Positions 1 to 7,104 of a stretch of 9,650 bases of DNA are shown one piece after another; position 1 is the first letter of the stretch, and every line of letters begins with the position of its first letter. The DNA comes from Alphaproteobacteria bacterium (GTDB taxonomy: Bacteria > Pseudomonadota > Alphaproteobacteria > Rhizobiales > Xanthobacteraceae). Below the pieces are notes generated by a model. That model was not told the DNA's origin and searched no databases. It saw only the letters and a program-made list of their open reading frames with translations. Made by a program: the position numbers and the translations under genes. Location of the stretch: positions 1 to 9,650 of the forward strand of contig VAZU01000054.1 of NCBI GenBank assembly GCA_005884745.1, written 5' to 3'.

Positions 1-816
1 CACGCTCGAACCGTCCGGCTGCAGCGACAGGTTGATGAGCCGCGCATCGGCCTGCGGGTGCTCGCCGAACGACACGATTGTTGCGGCGCCCGCGGCTTGC
101 GCGGCCCGCGCGAGCCGCTCGTAGAGCGGGCCGTCGCGATTGATCACCGCGGCGCCGTTCGGCTCGAGCCCGAGAAAAATCTCGGCCTTGGCGTCGGCGA
201 TCGCCTCGACCGAGTCGAAAAATTCGAGATGCACCGGTTCGACCGCCGTGATGATCGCAACGTGCGGCCGCACCAGCCGCGTCAACGGCGTGATCTCGCC
301 TGCGTGATTCATGCCGATCTCGAAAATGGCGAAATGCGCGCTCTCCGGCAGCCGCGCCAGGGAGAGCGGCACGCCCCAATGGTTGTTGTAGGACGCCGCC
401 GACGCGTGGGTCTCGCCCTCTCTTGCCAGCACCAGGCGCAGGGCATCCTTGGTCCCGGTCTTGCCGACCGATCCGGTGACCGCGACGATGCGGGCGCGCG
501 AGCGACCGCGCGCCGCGGTGGCGAGATCGCGCAAGGCGGCGAGCACGTCGGGAACCAAGAGAAGCGGCGCATCCGGCGGCATGGTGACGTGTTTTTCCTG
601 CGCGACGACGCCAAGCGCCGCGCCGCGTTCGAGCGCGGCAGCGACAAAATCGTGGCCATCGCGGTTCTCGCCCAAAATCGCGAAGAACGCGTCTTGCGGC
701 TCGATGCTGCGGCTGTCGATGGAAAGCCCGCGGACTGCCGCGGGCAGCGGCCCCGCGCGCGAAGCTCGCATCGCCGCGGCCATCGCCGCGACGGTCCACA
801 GCGCGCGATCGCTCAT
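1..816 (-). CDS. murF: UDP-N-acetylmuramoyl-tripeptide--D-alanyl-D-alanine ligase, 3' end outside window
   Basis: MurF is the cytoplasmic ATP-dependent ligase that adds D-Ala-D-Ala to UDP-MurNAc-tripeptide, the last soluble step of precursor synthesis. The 272 residues visible cover the N-terminal substrate-binding domain and most of the central ATPase domain. Visible motifs are the P-loop VTGSVGKTGTK (about 113-123), the NNHWGVPLSLARLP block (about 144-157), FEIGMNHAGEI (about 165-175), and VEPVHLEFF followed by AKAEIF. The lysine of AKAEIF sits where Mur ligases carry a carbamylated lysine. The C-terminal domain lies beyond position 1. The start ATG overlaps the murE stop as ATGA, which implies translational coupling. 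The family call is firm; only the missing C-terminus is unknown. Confidence 0.96.
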   Translation of the reverse strand, partial: MSDRALWTVAAMAAAMRASRAGPLPAAVRGLSIDSRSIEPQDAFFAILGENRDGHDFVAAALERGAALGVVAQEKHVTMPPDAPLLLVPDVLAALRDLATAARGRSRARIVAVTGSVGKTGTKDALRLVLAREGETHASAASYNNHWGVPLSLARLPESAHFAIFEIGMNHAGEITPLTRLVRPHVAIITAVEPVHLEFFDSVEAIADAKAEIFLGLEPNGAAVINRDGPLYERLARAAQAAGAATIVSFGEHPQADARLINLSLQPDGSSV

Positions 817-2267
817 GCGACCCTCTCCTCGAGCGCGGCCAAGACCGCCTCGTGATCGGTGAACGGCAATACCCGGTCGCCGACGATTTGGCCGCTTTCG
901 TGGCCTTTTCCGGCAATCAGCAGAACGTCCCCGGGTTTCATCTCGGCGATGGCGCGGCGGATCGCCTCGCGGCGGTCGCCGATTTCGACCGCTCCCGGCG
1001 CCGCGGCGAGGATCGCGGCGCGGATGGCGGCTGGATTTTCGCTGCGCGGATTGTCGTCGGTGACGATGACCCGGTCGGCTTGCGCGGCTGCGATCGCGCC
1101 CATGAGCGGACGCTTGCCCTGGTCGCGGTCGCCGCCGGCGCCGAACACGAGCACGAGCCGATGTTTCACGTACGGCCGCAAGGCCTCGAGCGCCTTGGCG
1201 AGCGCGTCGGGCTTATGCGCATAGTCGACGAAGATCGGCGCACCGTCCTTGCGCCCGACGAGCTCGAGCCGGCCCTTGGCGCCTTCGAGGCCTTCGAGCG
1301 CGGCAAATACCGGCGGCGCTTCTTCTCCCGCCGCGATCAGCAGGCCGGCGGCCACGAGCGCATTTTCGATCTGAAATTCCCCGACCAGCGGCAGCCGGAT
1401 CCGGAAGGTCTTGCCCGCATGTTGCACGACGAGATTTTGCGCAAAGCCGTCGATCCCGGCCTCGACCAGCCGGATGTCCTCGCCGCGGCGCCCGACGGTA
1501 AGCAGGCGCAGTCCGCGGGTTTGCGCCGCGATCAGCACCGCTTGCGCGTGCTCGTGATCGGCGTCGACGACGGCCCCGCCTCCCGGCGGGAGCAGCGTCT
1601 CGAACAAGCGCAGCTTCGCTCCGAAATAGGCGTCGAGGTCGCGGTGGTAATCGAGATGGTCGCGGCTCAGATTGGTGAATGCGCCGGCGGCGAGCCGCAC
1701 CCCGTCGAGGCGGCGCTGATCGAGCCCGTGCGAGGACGCTTCGATTGCGGCATGGGTGATGCCGGCCGCGGCCAGCCGTTCGAGCGTGCGATGCAGCTCG
1801 ACCGGATCCGGCGTCGTCAGCGAGCCGTAGGAGTCCACGCCGGGGCCGGCGACGCCGAGCGTGCCGATGCTCGCGGCGCGGCGGCCGAGCCTCGCCCAGA
1901 TTTGCCTGACGAAGGCCGCGACCGAAGTCTTGCCGCTGGTTCCGGTGACCGCGACGATGGTCGCGGGCTGGCGCGGGAACAGGCGGGCGGCGGCGAGCGC
2001 CAGCGCGCGCCGGGAGTCGGTGACGCGCACGAGGGGCACGCCCCCGGGCAGCGGCGTATCGGGGGCGCGTTCGGCGAGAACCGCGACCGCGCCGGCCGCA
2101 ACCGCATCGGCAACGAAACGCAAGCCGTCCGCCTTGGCGCCGTTCACCGCGACGAACAGGTCCCCGCGACGGATTTTGCGGCTGTCGGCCGACACACCGG
2201 TCACGTCGAGGCCGGCATGGCGGGCATCGATCGGGGTCGCGTCGCTCACAAGATCAGCAAGTTTCAT
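813..2267 (-). CDS. murE: UDP-N-acetylmuramoyl-L-alanyl-D-glutamate--2,6-diaminopimelate ligase
   Basis: MurE adds the third stem-peptide residue to UDP-MurNAc-L-Ala-D-Glu in the cytoplasm. The 484-residue length is normal for the family. Seen in order: an N-terminal uridine-binding domain with SADSRKIRRGDLF (about 26-38), the P-loop VTGTSGKTS (107-115), the YGSLTTPDP block (147-155), EASSHGLDQ (176-184), a lysine in YFGAKLRLFE (K218) at the carbamylated position, and a C-terminal domain with DNPR (405-408) and GKGHE (453-457). DNPR is the signature of meso-diaminopimelate specificity, so the peptidoglycan is inferred to be DAP-type. The gene lies 55 bases after ftsI and overlaps murF by four bases. 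No clear Shine-Dalgarno sits at the usual distance from the ATG; a GAGGAG lies about 20 bases further upstream. Confidence 0.97.
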   Translation of the reverse strand: MKLADLVSDATPIDARHAGLDVTGVSADSRKIRRGDLFVAVNGAKADGLRFVADAVAAGAVAVLAERAPDTPLPGGVPLVRVTDSRRALALAAARLFPRQPATIVAVTGTSGKTSVAAFVRQIWARLGRRAASIGTLGVAGPGVDSYGSLTTPDPVELHRTLERLAAAGITHAAIEASSHGLDQRRLDGVRLAAGAFTNLSRDHLDYHRDLDAYFGAKLRLFETLLPPGGGAVVDADHEHAQAVLIAAQTRGLRLLTVGRRGEDIRLVEAGIDGFAQNLVVQHAGKTFRIRLPLVGEFQIENALVAAGLLIAAGEEAPPVFAALEGLEGAKGRLELVGRKDGAPIFVDYAHKPDALAKALEALRPYVKHRLVLVFGAGGDRDQGKRPLMGAIAAAQADRVIVTDDNPRSENPAAIRAAILAAAPGAVEIGDRREAIRRAIAEMKPGDVLLIAGKGHESGQIVGDRVLPFTDHEAVLAALEERVA

Positions 2268-2322
2268 CGGCGTCGTGCAGGTTGCGCTCCTCGAGGCACG
2301 GCGGCGCGCGCATGCCGCGCGG

Positions 2323-4077
2323 TCACCGCAGCTCCTTGGCGCTCGTCAGGATCAGCCGGTCGGCCGGCGGCAGATCGAACCGCGGCTCGATCCCGAGCAG
2401 GGGCGCGATCCGCGCGATCACTTTGCCCGTCGTCGGCGCCGCGTTCCAGCCGGAAGTGGCGAAGCCGTGCGTCTCCGGGGTCGCCTGCGGCTCGTCGAGC
2501 ATGACGGTCAAAAGATACCGCGGCTGATCGGCCGGCAGGATCGCCATGAACGTGTTGAACACCTTGGTCTTGGAATAGCGGCCGCCCACGACCTTTTCCG
2601 AGGTGCCGGTCTTGCCGCCGATGTAATATCCTTTCACGTCGGCCTTGGCTGCGGTGCCCTTTTCGGCATTGAGCCGCATCAGGTAGCGCATCTTCTCGCT
2701 GGTCTCGGGCTTGACCACGATCTTCGCCAGCGCGCGCGCCTCCGGCTCGCTGCGCTTGAGGAACGTCGGCGGGATCAGATAGCCGCCGTTGAGGAGCGCA
2801 CCGACCGCCATCACCGCCTGCAAGGGAGCGACCGAAAGCCCGTGGCCGAACGCGATGGTCACGGTGTTGAGCTCGCCCCAGCGCTTGGGCACCAGCGGCT
2901 CGGCGCTTTCCGGCAGCTCGGTGCGCAGCCGGTCGAGCTGCCCCATCTTTTTCAGGAACGCCTTGTGGCCATCGACGCCGATCGCGAGCGCGGTCCGGGC
3001 GGTGCCGATGTTCGACGAATAGGTGAAGATCTCCGGAACGCTGAGGACCCGGTTCTGCGCATGGTAGTCGCCGATGCTGAACTTGCCGTAGCGCAGCGGC
3101 ACGCGGGCGTCGAACGTGGAGGCGAGCGTCACTTTGCCGGAATCGAGCGCCATGGCCAGCGTGAGCGCCTTGTAGGTCGAGCCCATCTCGTAGACACCGG
3201 TGGTGATCCGGTTGATGCGGGTCGGGTCGATCGCCTGGCGGGGATTGTTGGGGTCGTAATCCGGCAACGACACGAGCGCGATCACCTCGCCGGTGCGCAC
3301 GTCGGTGACGAGGCCCGCCGCCGCCTTGGCCTTGAATTTCTCCTGGCTCGCGAGGAGCTCGTCGCGCAACGCATGCTGGACGCGCAGATCGAGGGCGAGC
3401 GTGATCGGGTTCTGCAGCCGGTCGGTGGCGAAGCCGGCGGTGTGCAGGGCGGCGAGCCCGCTCGCGTCGAGCCATTTCTCGATGCCGGCGATGCCCTGAT
3501 TGTCGATGTTGACGTGGCCGATGACGTGCGAGACCTCCTGGCCGTTGGGATAGACGCGTTTGTTCTCGTCCAGGAACCCGAGGCCCGGGATTCCAAGGTG
3601 ATGGATCTCCTGCTGCTGCTTGGTCGGGATCTCGCGTTTGAGCCAGACGAAGCCGCGCTTGGAGGCGAGCCGTTCTCTCAGCTCGCCGGCATCGAGATCG
3701 GGCAGCACCGCGGTGAGCAGCTCGACCGCCTCGTCGACGTCGATCAATTTGCGCGGCTCGGCGAACAGCGACGGCGCCTTGACGTCGGTGGCCAGGATCT
3801 CGCCGTTGCGATCGAGGATGTCCGGTCGTGCGGTCGCGACCGCGTCCTGCGCGGTGCTGCGCCGGGCCACGTGGACGTCGGGCGCGACCGCATGCATCAC
3901 CAGCCGCGTCGCGATCACCCCATAGACGGCCGCGAAGGCCGCAATGGCGAGCGCGACCCGCGCCTTGGCCTTGGCGCCGCGGTCGGCCCCTCGTCCATAC
4001 AGCAGCCGATAGAGCAGGCGCTCGCGCCGCTTGTCGCCGGAGGTCTCGGGCCCGGGCTGTGGAACCGGCGCGTGCAT
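2323..4077 (-). CDS. ftsI: Septal peptidoglycan transpeptidase, class B penicillin-binding protein 3
   Basis: FtsI (PBP3) cross-links septal peptidoglycan in the periplasm with FtsW and the FtsQLB complex. The protein is 584 residues, usual for alphaproteobacteria. It has a basic cytoplasmic N-terminus, one membrane anchor (about 41-62), and a PBP dimerisation domain beginning near ARPDILDRNGEILA (about 83-96). The transpeptidase domain shows all three active-site motifs: STYK (300-303, nucleophile S300), SSN (354-356) and KTG (489-491). The reading frame stays open upstream into ftsL, but the ATG at 4077 lies four bases past the ftsL stop and is followed by the expected proline-rich and basic cytoplasmic tail, so I chose it. 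I see no signal-peptidase site, which fits an uncleaved signal anchor. Confidence 0.95.
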   Translation of the reverse strand: MHAPVPQPGPETSGDKRRERLLYRLLYGRGADRGAKAKARVALAIAAFAAVYGVIATRLVMHAVAPDVHVARRSTAQDAVATARPDILDRNGEILATDVKAPSLFAEPRKLIDVDEAVELLTAVLPDLDAGELRERLASKRGFVWLKREIPTKQQQEIHHLGIPGLGFLDENKRVYPNGQEVSHVIGHVNIDNQGIAGIEKWLDASGLAALHTAGFATDRLQNPITLALDLRVQHALRDELLASQEKFKAKAAAGLVTDVRTGEVIALVSLPDYDPNNPRQAIDPTRINRITTGVYEMGSTYKALTLAMALDSGKVTLASTFDARVPLRYGKFSIGDYHAQNRVLSVPEIFTYSSNIGTARTALAIGVDGHKAFLKKMGQLDRLRTELPESAEPLVPKRWGELNTVTIAFGHGLSVAPLQAVMAVGALLNGGYLIPPTFLKRSEPEARALAKIVVKPETSEKMRYLMRLNAEKGTAAKADVKGYYIGGKTGTSEKVVGGRYSKTKVFNTFMAILPADQPRYLLTVMLDEPQATPETHGFATSGWNAAPTTGKVIARIAPLLGIEPRFDLPPADRLILTSAKELR

Positions 4078-4081
4078 GGGC

Positions 4082-4453
4082 TCACCGCGCCTCCGAGATG
4101 CTTCCGGTCGGCCGATCGCGGTGCGGCTCGATGTCGACCATGGGGCCGAGGCCATCGACCGGCGGCACCAAGTCGATCGGGCGGTCCGGCAATTGGTCGA
4201 GATTGTCGAGTTGGGTGATATCGATGGGCTTGAGCGGCAGGTGGCGGCGCGCCAGCGCCTGGATTCGCTCCGGGCCGTCGAGCGCGGTCCATTCGGCGCG
4301 CAGCGCCGCGACTGCGTCGCGCTCGCGGCGGATCTCGGCGCGCAGCTTCGCGACCCGCTCGGCCTGCAAGGTGGAATCGAATTTGATCTTGTAGACGTCG
4401 GCGGCGGCGAGCACGAGCGCGGCAAAAACGCCGATATGCAGAACGCGCAGCAT
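4082..4453 (-). CDS. ftsL: Cell division protein FtsL, bitopic membrane protein
   Basis: FtsL is a small single-pass membrane protein that pairs with FtsB and FtsQ and helps activate FtsWI at the septum. The 123 residues give a very short cytoplasmic start, one hydrophobic segment (about 5-20), and a charged helical stretch with heptad-like spacing (about 28-58) that probably forms the coiled coil with FtsB. A proline-rich tail follows (about 70-115). FtsL sequences diverge widely, so the identification rests on topology, the YKIKF motif after the membrane segment, and position between rsmH and ftsI. Its start codon shares one base with the rsmH stop (TGATG), which implies coupled translation. 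The long C-terminal tail has no function I can name. Confidence 0.9.
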   Translation of the reverse strand: MLRVLHIGVFAALVLAAADVYKIKFDSTLQAERVAKLRAEIRRERDAVAALRAEWTALDGPERIQALARRHLPLKPIDITQLDNLDQLPDRPIDLVPPVDGLGPMVDIEPHRDRPTGSISEAR

Positions 4454-5487
4454 CAGCTTCGCCCCATGATCTCGTCCGGCGTGGGCAGCCGCGGCAAGGC
4501 TTCGGCCGGTTGCGGGTGCGCCGCGGCGCTGGTGCGCTCGGCCGCGCGCAGCTTGGCCGAGCGAGCGCGGGGATTGGCCTCCAGTTCCGCGTCGTCCGGC
4601 ACGACCGGGCGCCTCGTGAGGATCTGGAAGCTCGGCGCCGCGCGCACTCTCTCCGGCAGATGCCGCGAGGGCGCGGCGGGTCTGCCGCGCGCGGCCAGAA
4701 ACGTCTTGACGATGCGGTCTTCGAGCGAATGGAACGCGATCGTCACGAGCCGGCCGCCGGGCGCGAGCAGGCGCTCGGCCGCGCCGAGCGCCTCGGCAAG
4801 GCTGCGAAGCTCGTCGTTGACGAAGATGCGCAAGGCCTGGAACGTGCGCGTGGCCGGGTGGATGTCGCCGGGACGCCCGCGGACGACTCGGGCAACGATC
4901 GTTGCCAGCTCCGAGGTAGTGCGGATCGCTTGCCGTTGCCGCGCCGCCGCGATCGCTCGCGCCACGGCGCGCGCGTGACGTTCCTCGCCCAGCGTGGCGA
5001 TGATCGCGGCAAGGTCGCGCTCCGAGGCGCGCGCGAGAATATCGGCTGCGCTCGGCCCGGCGGAACTCATGCGCATGTCGAGCGGGCCTTCGAGCCGGAA
5101 CGAGAAGCCGCGCTCGGCGTGATCGAGCTGCATCGAGGAGACGCCGAGATCGAGCAGGACCCCGTCCGCCGCCGTGCGCCCGAACTCGTGCGCGACGGAG
5201 TCGAGATCGGCGAAATTCGCCTGGACCAGCGTCAGCCGTCCCGCCGCGCGCTCGACCAGATCGGCCCCGAGCGCGATCGCGGTCGGATCGCGGTCCAGTC
5301 CGAGAATTTTTACATTGCCGGCCGCGAGCATGGCGCGGGAATGGCCGCCGGCTCCGAAGGTCGCGTCGACATAAAAGCCGCCCTCGCGCACGGCCAACAA
5401 CTCGACCGCCTGCGGTCCGAGCACGGGAATGTGAGGGGCCGGTCCGCCAGCGACAGCCGGTTGCCCGCTGTCGCGGCCCATCATCAT
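4453..5487 (-). CDS. rsmH: 16S rRNA (cytosine(1402)-N4)-methyltransferase
   Basis: RsmH (formerly MraW) is a SAM-dependent enzyme that methylates N4 of C1402 in the ribosomal P site. The 344-residue protein has the substrate-facing start PHIPVLGPQAVELL (about 18-31) and the SAM-binding loop VDATFGAGGHS (40-50). DRDPTA (65-70), LLDLGVSSMQLD (111-122) with ERGFSF, the helical insertion domain (about 145-230), and AFHSLEDRIVK (251-261) follow. Three ATG codons stand in tandem at the start. I chose the first because GGAG lies seven bases before it and because its overlap with the mraZ stop (ATGA) is typical. The two later ATGs would remove only one or two residues. The alanine- and proline-rich tail (about 305-344) is weakly conserved in the family. 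Confidence 0.96.
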   Translation of the reverse strand: MMMGRDSGQPAVAGGPAPHIPVLGPQAVELLAVREGGFYVDATFGAGGHSRAMLAAGNVKILGLDRDPTAIALGADLVERAAGRLTLVQANFADLDSVAHEFGRTAADGVLLDLGVSSMQLDHAERGFSFRLEGPLDMRMSSAGPSAADILARASERDLAAIIATLGEERHARAVARAIAAARQRQAIRTTSELATIVARVVRGRPGDIHPATRTFQALRIFVNDELRSLAEALGAAERLLAPGGRLVTIAFHSLEDRIVKTFLAARGRPAAPSRHLPERVRAAPSFQILTRRPVVPDDAELEANPRARSAKLRAAERTSAAAHPQPAEALPRLPTPDEIMGRS

Positions 5488-5963
5488 TCCCGTGCTCCGC
5501 GCGGGTCCTCCGCTGCCACCCGGGAGCCCAATTGCTTCTTGAGCGCGCGCACTTTCCCGGTGGCCTCCGCGAGCTGCGCGCGGAAGCGTTCGGGCTCCCA
5601 GATCTGAAACTTGTGGCCGAGGCCCACGAAGGCGACCGTCTCCGCGATCTCCGCGTGGGCCTTGAGCGGTTCGGACAGGATCACCCTGCCCTCGCCGTCG
5701 ATTTTCAGTGTCTCGCTGGTGCCGTAGAGCGCCGCCGAAAAATCCTCGCGCTCGTCGGAGAACGGCGCAAAGCGGCCGATCAGCTGCTCGATCTCGGCGA
5801 GCAGCGCATTGCCGCCGGCATCGAGCGCCGGACGGTCGAGCGTCGGATAGACGTAAAGGCCGTCGAACCCGTCCCGCGTCAGCACGCCGCGGTAGGCCGC
5901 GGGAATCGAAACACGGCCCTTGGCGTCGAGGCGCAGCGTGAAATTGGACACGAAGCGGTCCAT
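5484..5963 (-). CDS. mraZ: Transcriptional regulator MraZ
   Basis: MraZ is a DNA-binding regulator that in E. coli represses its own operon, the head of the dcw cluster. The 159-residue protein contains two SpoVT/AbrB-like half domains. The first includes RLDAKGRVSIPAAYR (11-25) and the second LKIDGEGRVILSEP (86-99); each carries the conserved D-x-KGR or D-GEGR turn. The frame is open upstream, but the ATG at 5963 is preceded by GAGGAG four bases away and gives MDRFVSNF, a start I recall from related MraZ proteins. It is the first gene of the minus-strand operon. Phased TGGGA repeats, its likely operator, lie about 130-155 bases upstream. Confidence 0.95.
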   Translation of the reverse strand: MDRFVSNFTLRLDAKGRVSIPAAYRGVLTRDGFDGLYVYPTLDRPALDAGGNALLAEIEQLIGRFAPFSDEREDFSAALYGTSETLKIDGEGRVILSEPLKAHAEIAETVAFVGLGHKFQIWEPERFRAQLAEATGKVRALKKQLGSRVAAEDPRGARE

Positions 5964-6104
5964 GTCGCTCCTCGCCTCGCCCGGCTCGATCCCGATGCGC
6001 CGCCGCCTTGGGGGCATCCCCTGTTCCGGGATGGGAGCCGCTGCCGCCGGCAGGCACGGATGGAATCTGCGATCCGACCGGCGGAACCCTGTATGGGAAT
6101 TTTT
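5964..6104 (-). other. Predicted leader of the mraZ operon
   Basis: If the promoter at 6105-6133 is right, the mraZ mRNA has a leader of roughly 135 bases. It contains no convincing ORF. Two short stem-loops can be drawn: a six-base-pair stem pairing 6015-6020 with 6028-6033, and a five-base-pair stem around 6041-6053 (CTGCC/GGCAG). Both are modest for GC-rich DNA, and I assign no regulatory role. The extent depends entirely on the promoter call. Confidence 0.35.
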
Positions 6105-6118
6105 GGGATATCATGGGA
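6094..6118 (+). promoter_or_regulatory. Candidate MraZ operator: three TGGGA repeats, 10-bp period
   Basis: TGGGA occurs at 6094-6098, 6104-6108 and 6114-6118, each separated by exactly five bases. In the same 10-bp register, TGG recurs at 6124 and 6134. MraZ boxes described for E. coli are three direct repeats with a TGGG core separated by five bases, so the layout fits. The repeats read on the strand opposite mraZ and cover the predicted spacer, -10 and start region of its promoter. Repression by occlusion is an inference. Confidence 0.7.
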
Positions 6119-6133
6119 TGCTATGGTCGTCAA
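6105..6133 (-). promoter_or_regulatory. Candidate promoter of the mraZ (dcw) operon
   Basis: On the minus strand TTGACG (6133-6128) is followed after 17 bases by TATCCC (6110-6105). The -35 is strong and the -10 keeps only the TAT, which is common for GC-rich alphaproteobacterial housekeeping promoters. Transcription would start near 6098. The element is interleaved with the three TGGGA repeats, which supports both calls. Confidence 0.5.
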
Positions 6134-6260
6134 TGGAAAGCGCAGCCCTCATGGCGCTTCGCCGGATTGACGAATTAACGCGGTATAAACTTAAGGAAGG
6201 GTTTGCGGCGGCCTTGCTGCCGTTGCGTTACGAGGGCCTTCCCGTTCCACTGCGGTAGCC

Positions 6261-7070
6261 ATGTCGGGCTTTGCGCCGGATTCTCCGCTCGTGACCTCGG
6301 TCGAACGCTCGCCGAACCACGGCGAGCGGCGCGGTCATCGGCGTCCCGACATGATCGTGCTGCACTACACCGGGATGGAGAGCGCAAAGGCTGCGCTCGA
6401 GCGTCTGTGCGGCATCGGCAGCGATCCGGACCCCGGCGTATCCACGCATTACTTCGTCTACGAGGACGGGCGCATCGTCCAATGCGTGGCCGAGGCGCGC
6501 CGCGCCTGGCATGCCGGGATTTCCTGCTGGGAGGGCGAGGAGGACATCAACTCGCGCTCGATCGGCATCGAGATTGCCAATCCGGGGCACGATTTCGGCT
6601 ATCCGGATTTTCCCGAGCCGCAGATCCGGCAGGTGATTGCGCTGTGCCGGGACATTGCGGGCCGGCATTTTGTCCGGGCGGACCGCATCCTGGCGCATTC
6701 CGACGTGGCGCCGAGCCGCAAACAGGACCCCGGCGAAAAATTTCCCTGGGCTCGGCTGTTCGCGGCGGGCGTCGGCCATTGGGTCGAGCCCGCGCCGGTC
6801 GCGGCCGGACCGGCGCTAAAACCCGGCGACCGCAACGCCGGGGTGTCGCAGCTCCAGGGCCTCTTGGCCGAGTACGGCTACGGCCTCAACCCGACCGGGT
6901 TCTACGGTGATTCGACCCGCGACGTCGTCGCCGCGTTCCAGCGTCATTTCCGCCCCGCCCGCGTCGACGGCATCGCCGACGGCTCCACCCTCGATACGCT
7001 GGAGCGCCTGGTGATCGCCCGGCGCTTCCTGCTTGCGGCGGCCGGCGGCGTCGATGCCCGCGCCCCTTGA
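6261..7070 (+). CDS. N-acetylmuramoyl-L-alanine amidase (AmpD/AmiD type) with peptidoglycan-binding domain
   Basis: This 269-residue protein should cleave the bond between N-acetylmuramic acid and L-alanine in peptidoglycan or its anhydro-muropeptides. The Amidase_2 domain (about 12-165) shows VLHYTG with H35, IGIEIANPG with E104, AHSDVAP with H146, and KQDPGEKFPW with K154 and D156. By analogy with AmpD, H35, H146 and D156 bind zinc, and E104 and K154 are catalytic. A PG_binding_1-like domain follows (about 186-250: GDRNAGVSQLQGLL, then GFYGDSTRDVVAAFQ). No signal peptide or lipobox is visible at this start, which favours a cytoplasmic muropeptide-recycling enzyme, yet a wall-binding domain suggests the periplasm. 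It is divergent from the dcw operon and immediately upstream of rnpB. The Shine-Dalgarno is weak. I cannot separate ampD from amiD, so I give no symbol. Confidence 0.92.
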   Translation: MSGFAPDSPLVTSVERSPNHGERRGHRRPDMIVLHYTGMESAKAALERLCGIGSDPDPGVSTHYFVYEDGRIVQCVAEARRAWHAGISCWEGEEDINSRSIGIEIANPGHDFGYPDFPEPQIRQVIALCRDIAGRHFVRADRILAHSDVAPSRKQDPGEKFPWARLFAAGVGHWVEPAPVAAGPALKPGDRNAGVSQLQGLLAEYGYGLNPTGFYGDSTRDVVAAFQRHFRPARVDGIADGSTLDTLERLVIARRFLLAAAGGVDARAP

Positions 7071-7095
7071 CCGGCGGGCGCCCGCTCCCCATTGC
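7067..7095 (+). promoter_or_regulatory. Candidate rnpB promoter
   Basis: TTGACC (7067-7072) overlaps the amidase stop codon and is followed after 17 bases by CATTGC (7090-7095), a weak -10. The spacing would start transcription near 7102, close to the 5' strand of the RNase P P1 helix at 7106. The spacer contains a perfect 12-base palindrome (7074-7085). The -10 is poor, so the call is tentative. Confidence 0.35.
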
Positions 7096-7104
7096 TAGAT
7101 TGTC

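Noticed and set aside
852..2504. Long plus-strand open frame of 550 codons opposite murE
   Set aside because: It is antisense to a complete, motif-perfect murE. Its translation is arginine/glycine/aspartate-rich with no domain, as expected for a mirror frame in high-GC DNA.
1861..4218. Plus-strand open frame of 785 codons opposite ftsI and part of murE
   Set aside because: Its length comes from GC bias that lowers stop-codon frequency. The opposite strand encodes FtsI with all active-site motifs.
4078..4425. Extended N-terminus of FtsI by 116 residues through ftsL
   Set aside because: This segment is the out-of-frame shadow of ftsL. The ATG at 4077 gives the usual FtsI length and topology.
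6167..6189. TTGACG and TATAAA as an amidase promoter
   Set aside because: The two elements are separated by only 11 bases, too short for a sigma-70 type promoter. TATAAA alone might serve as a -10, but no -35 fits.
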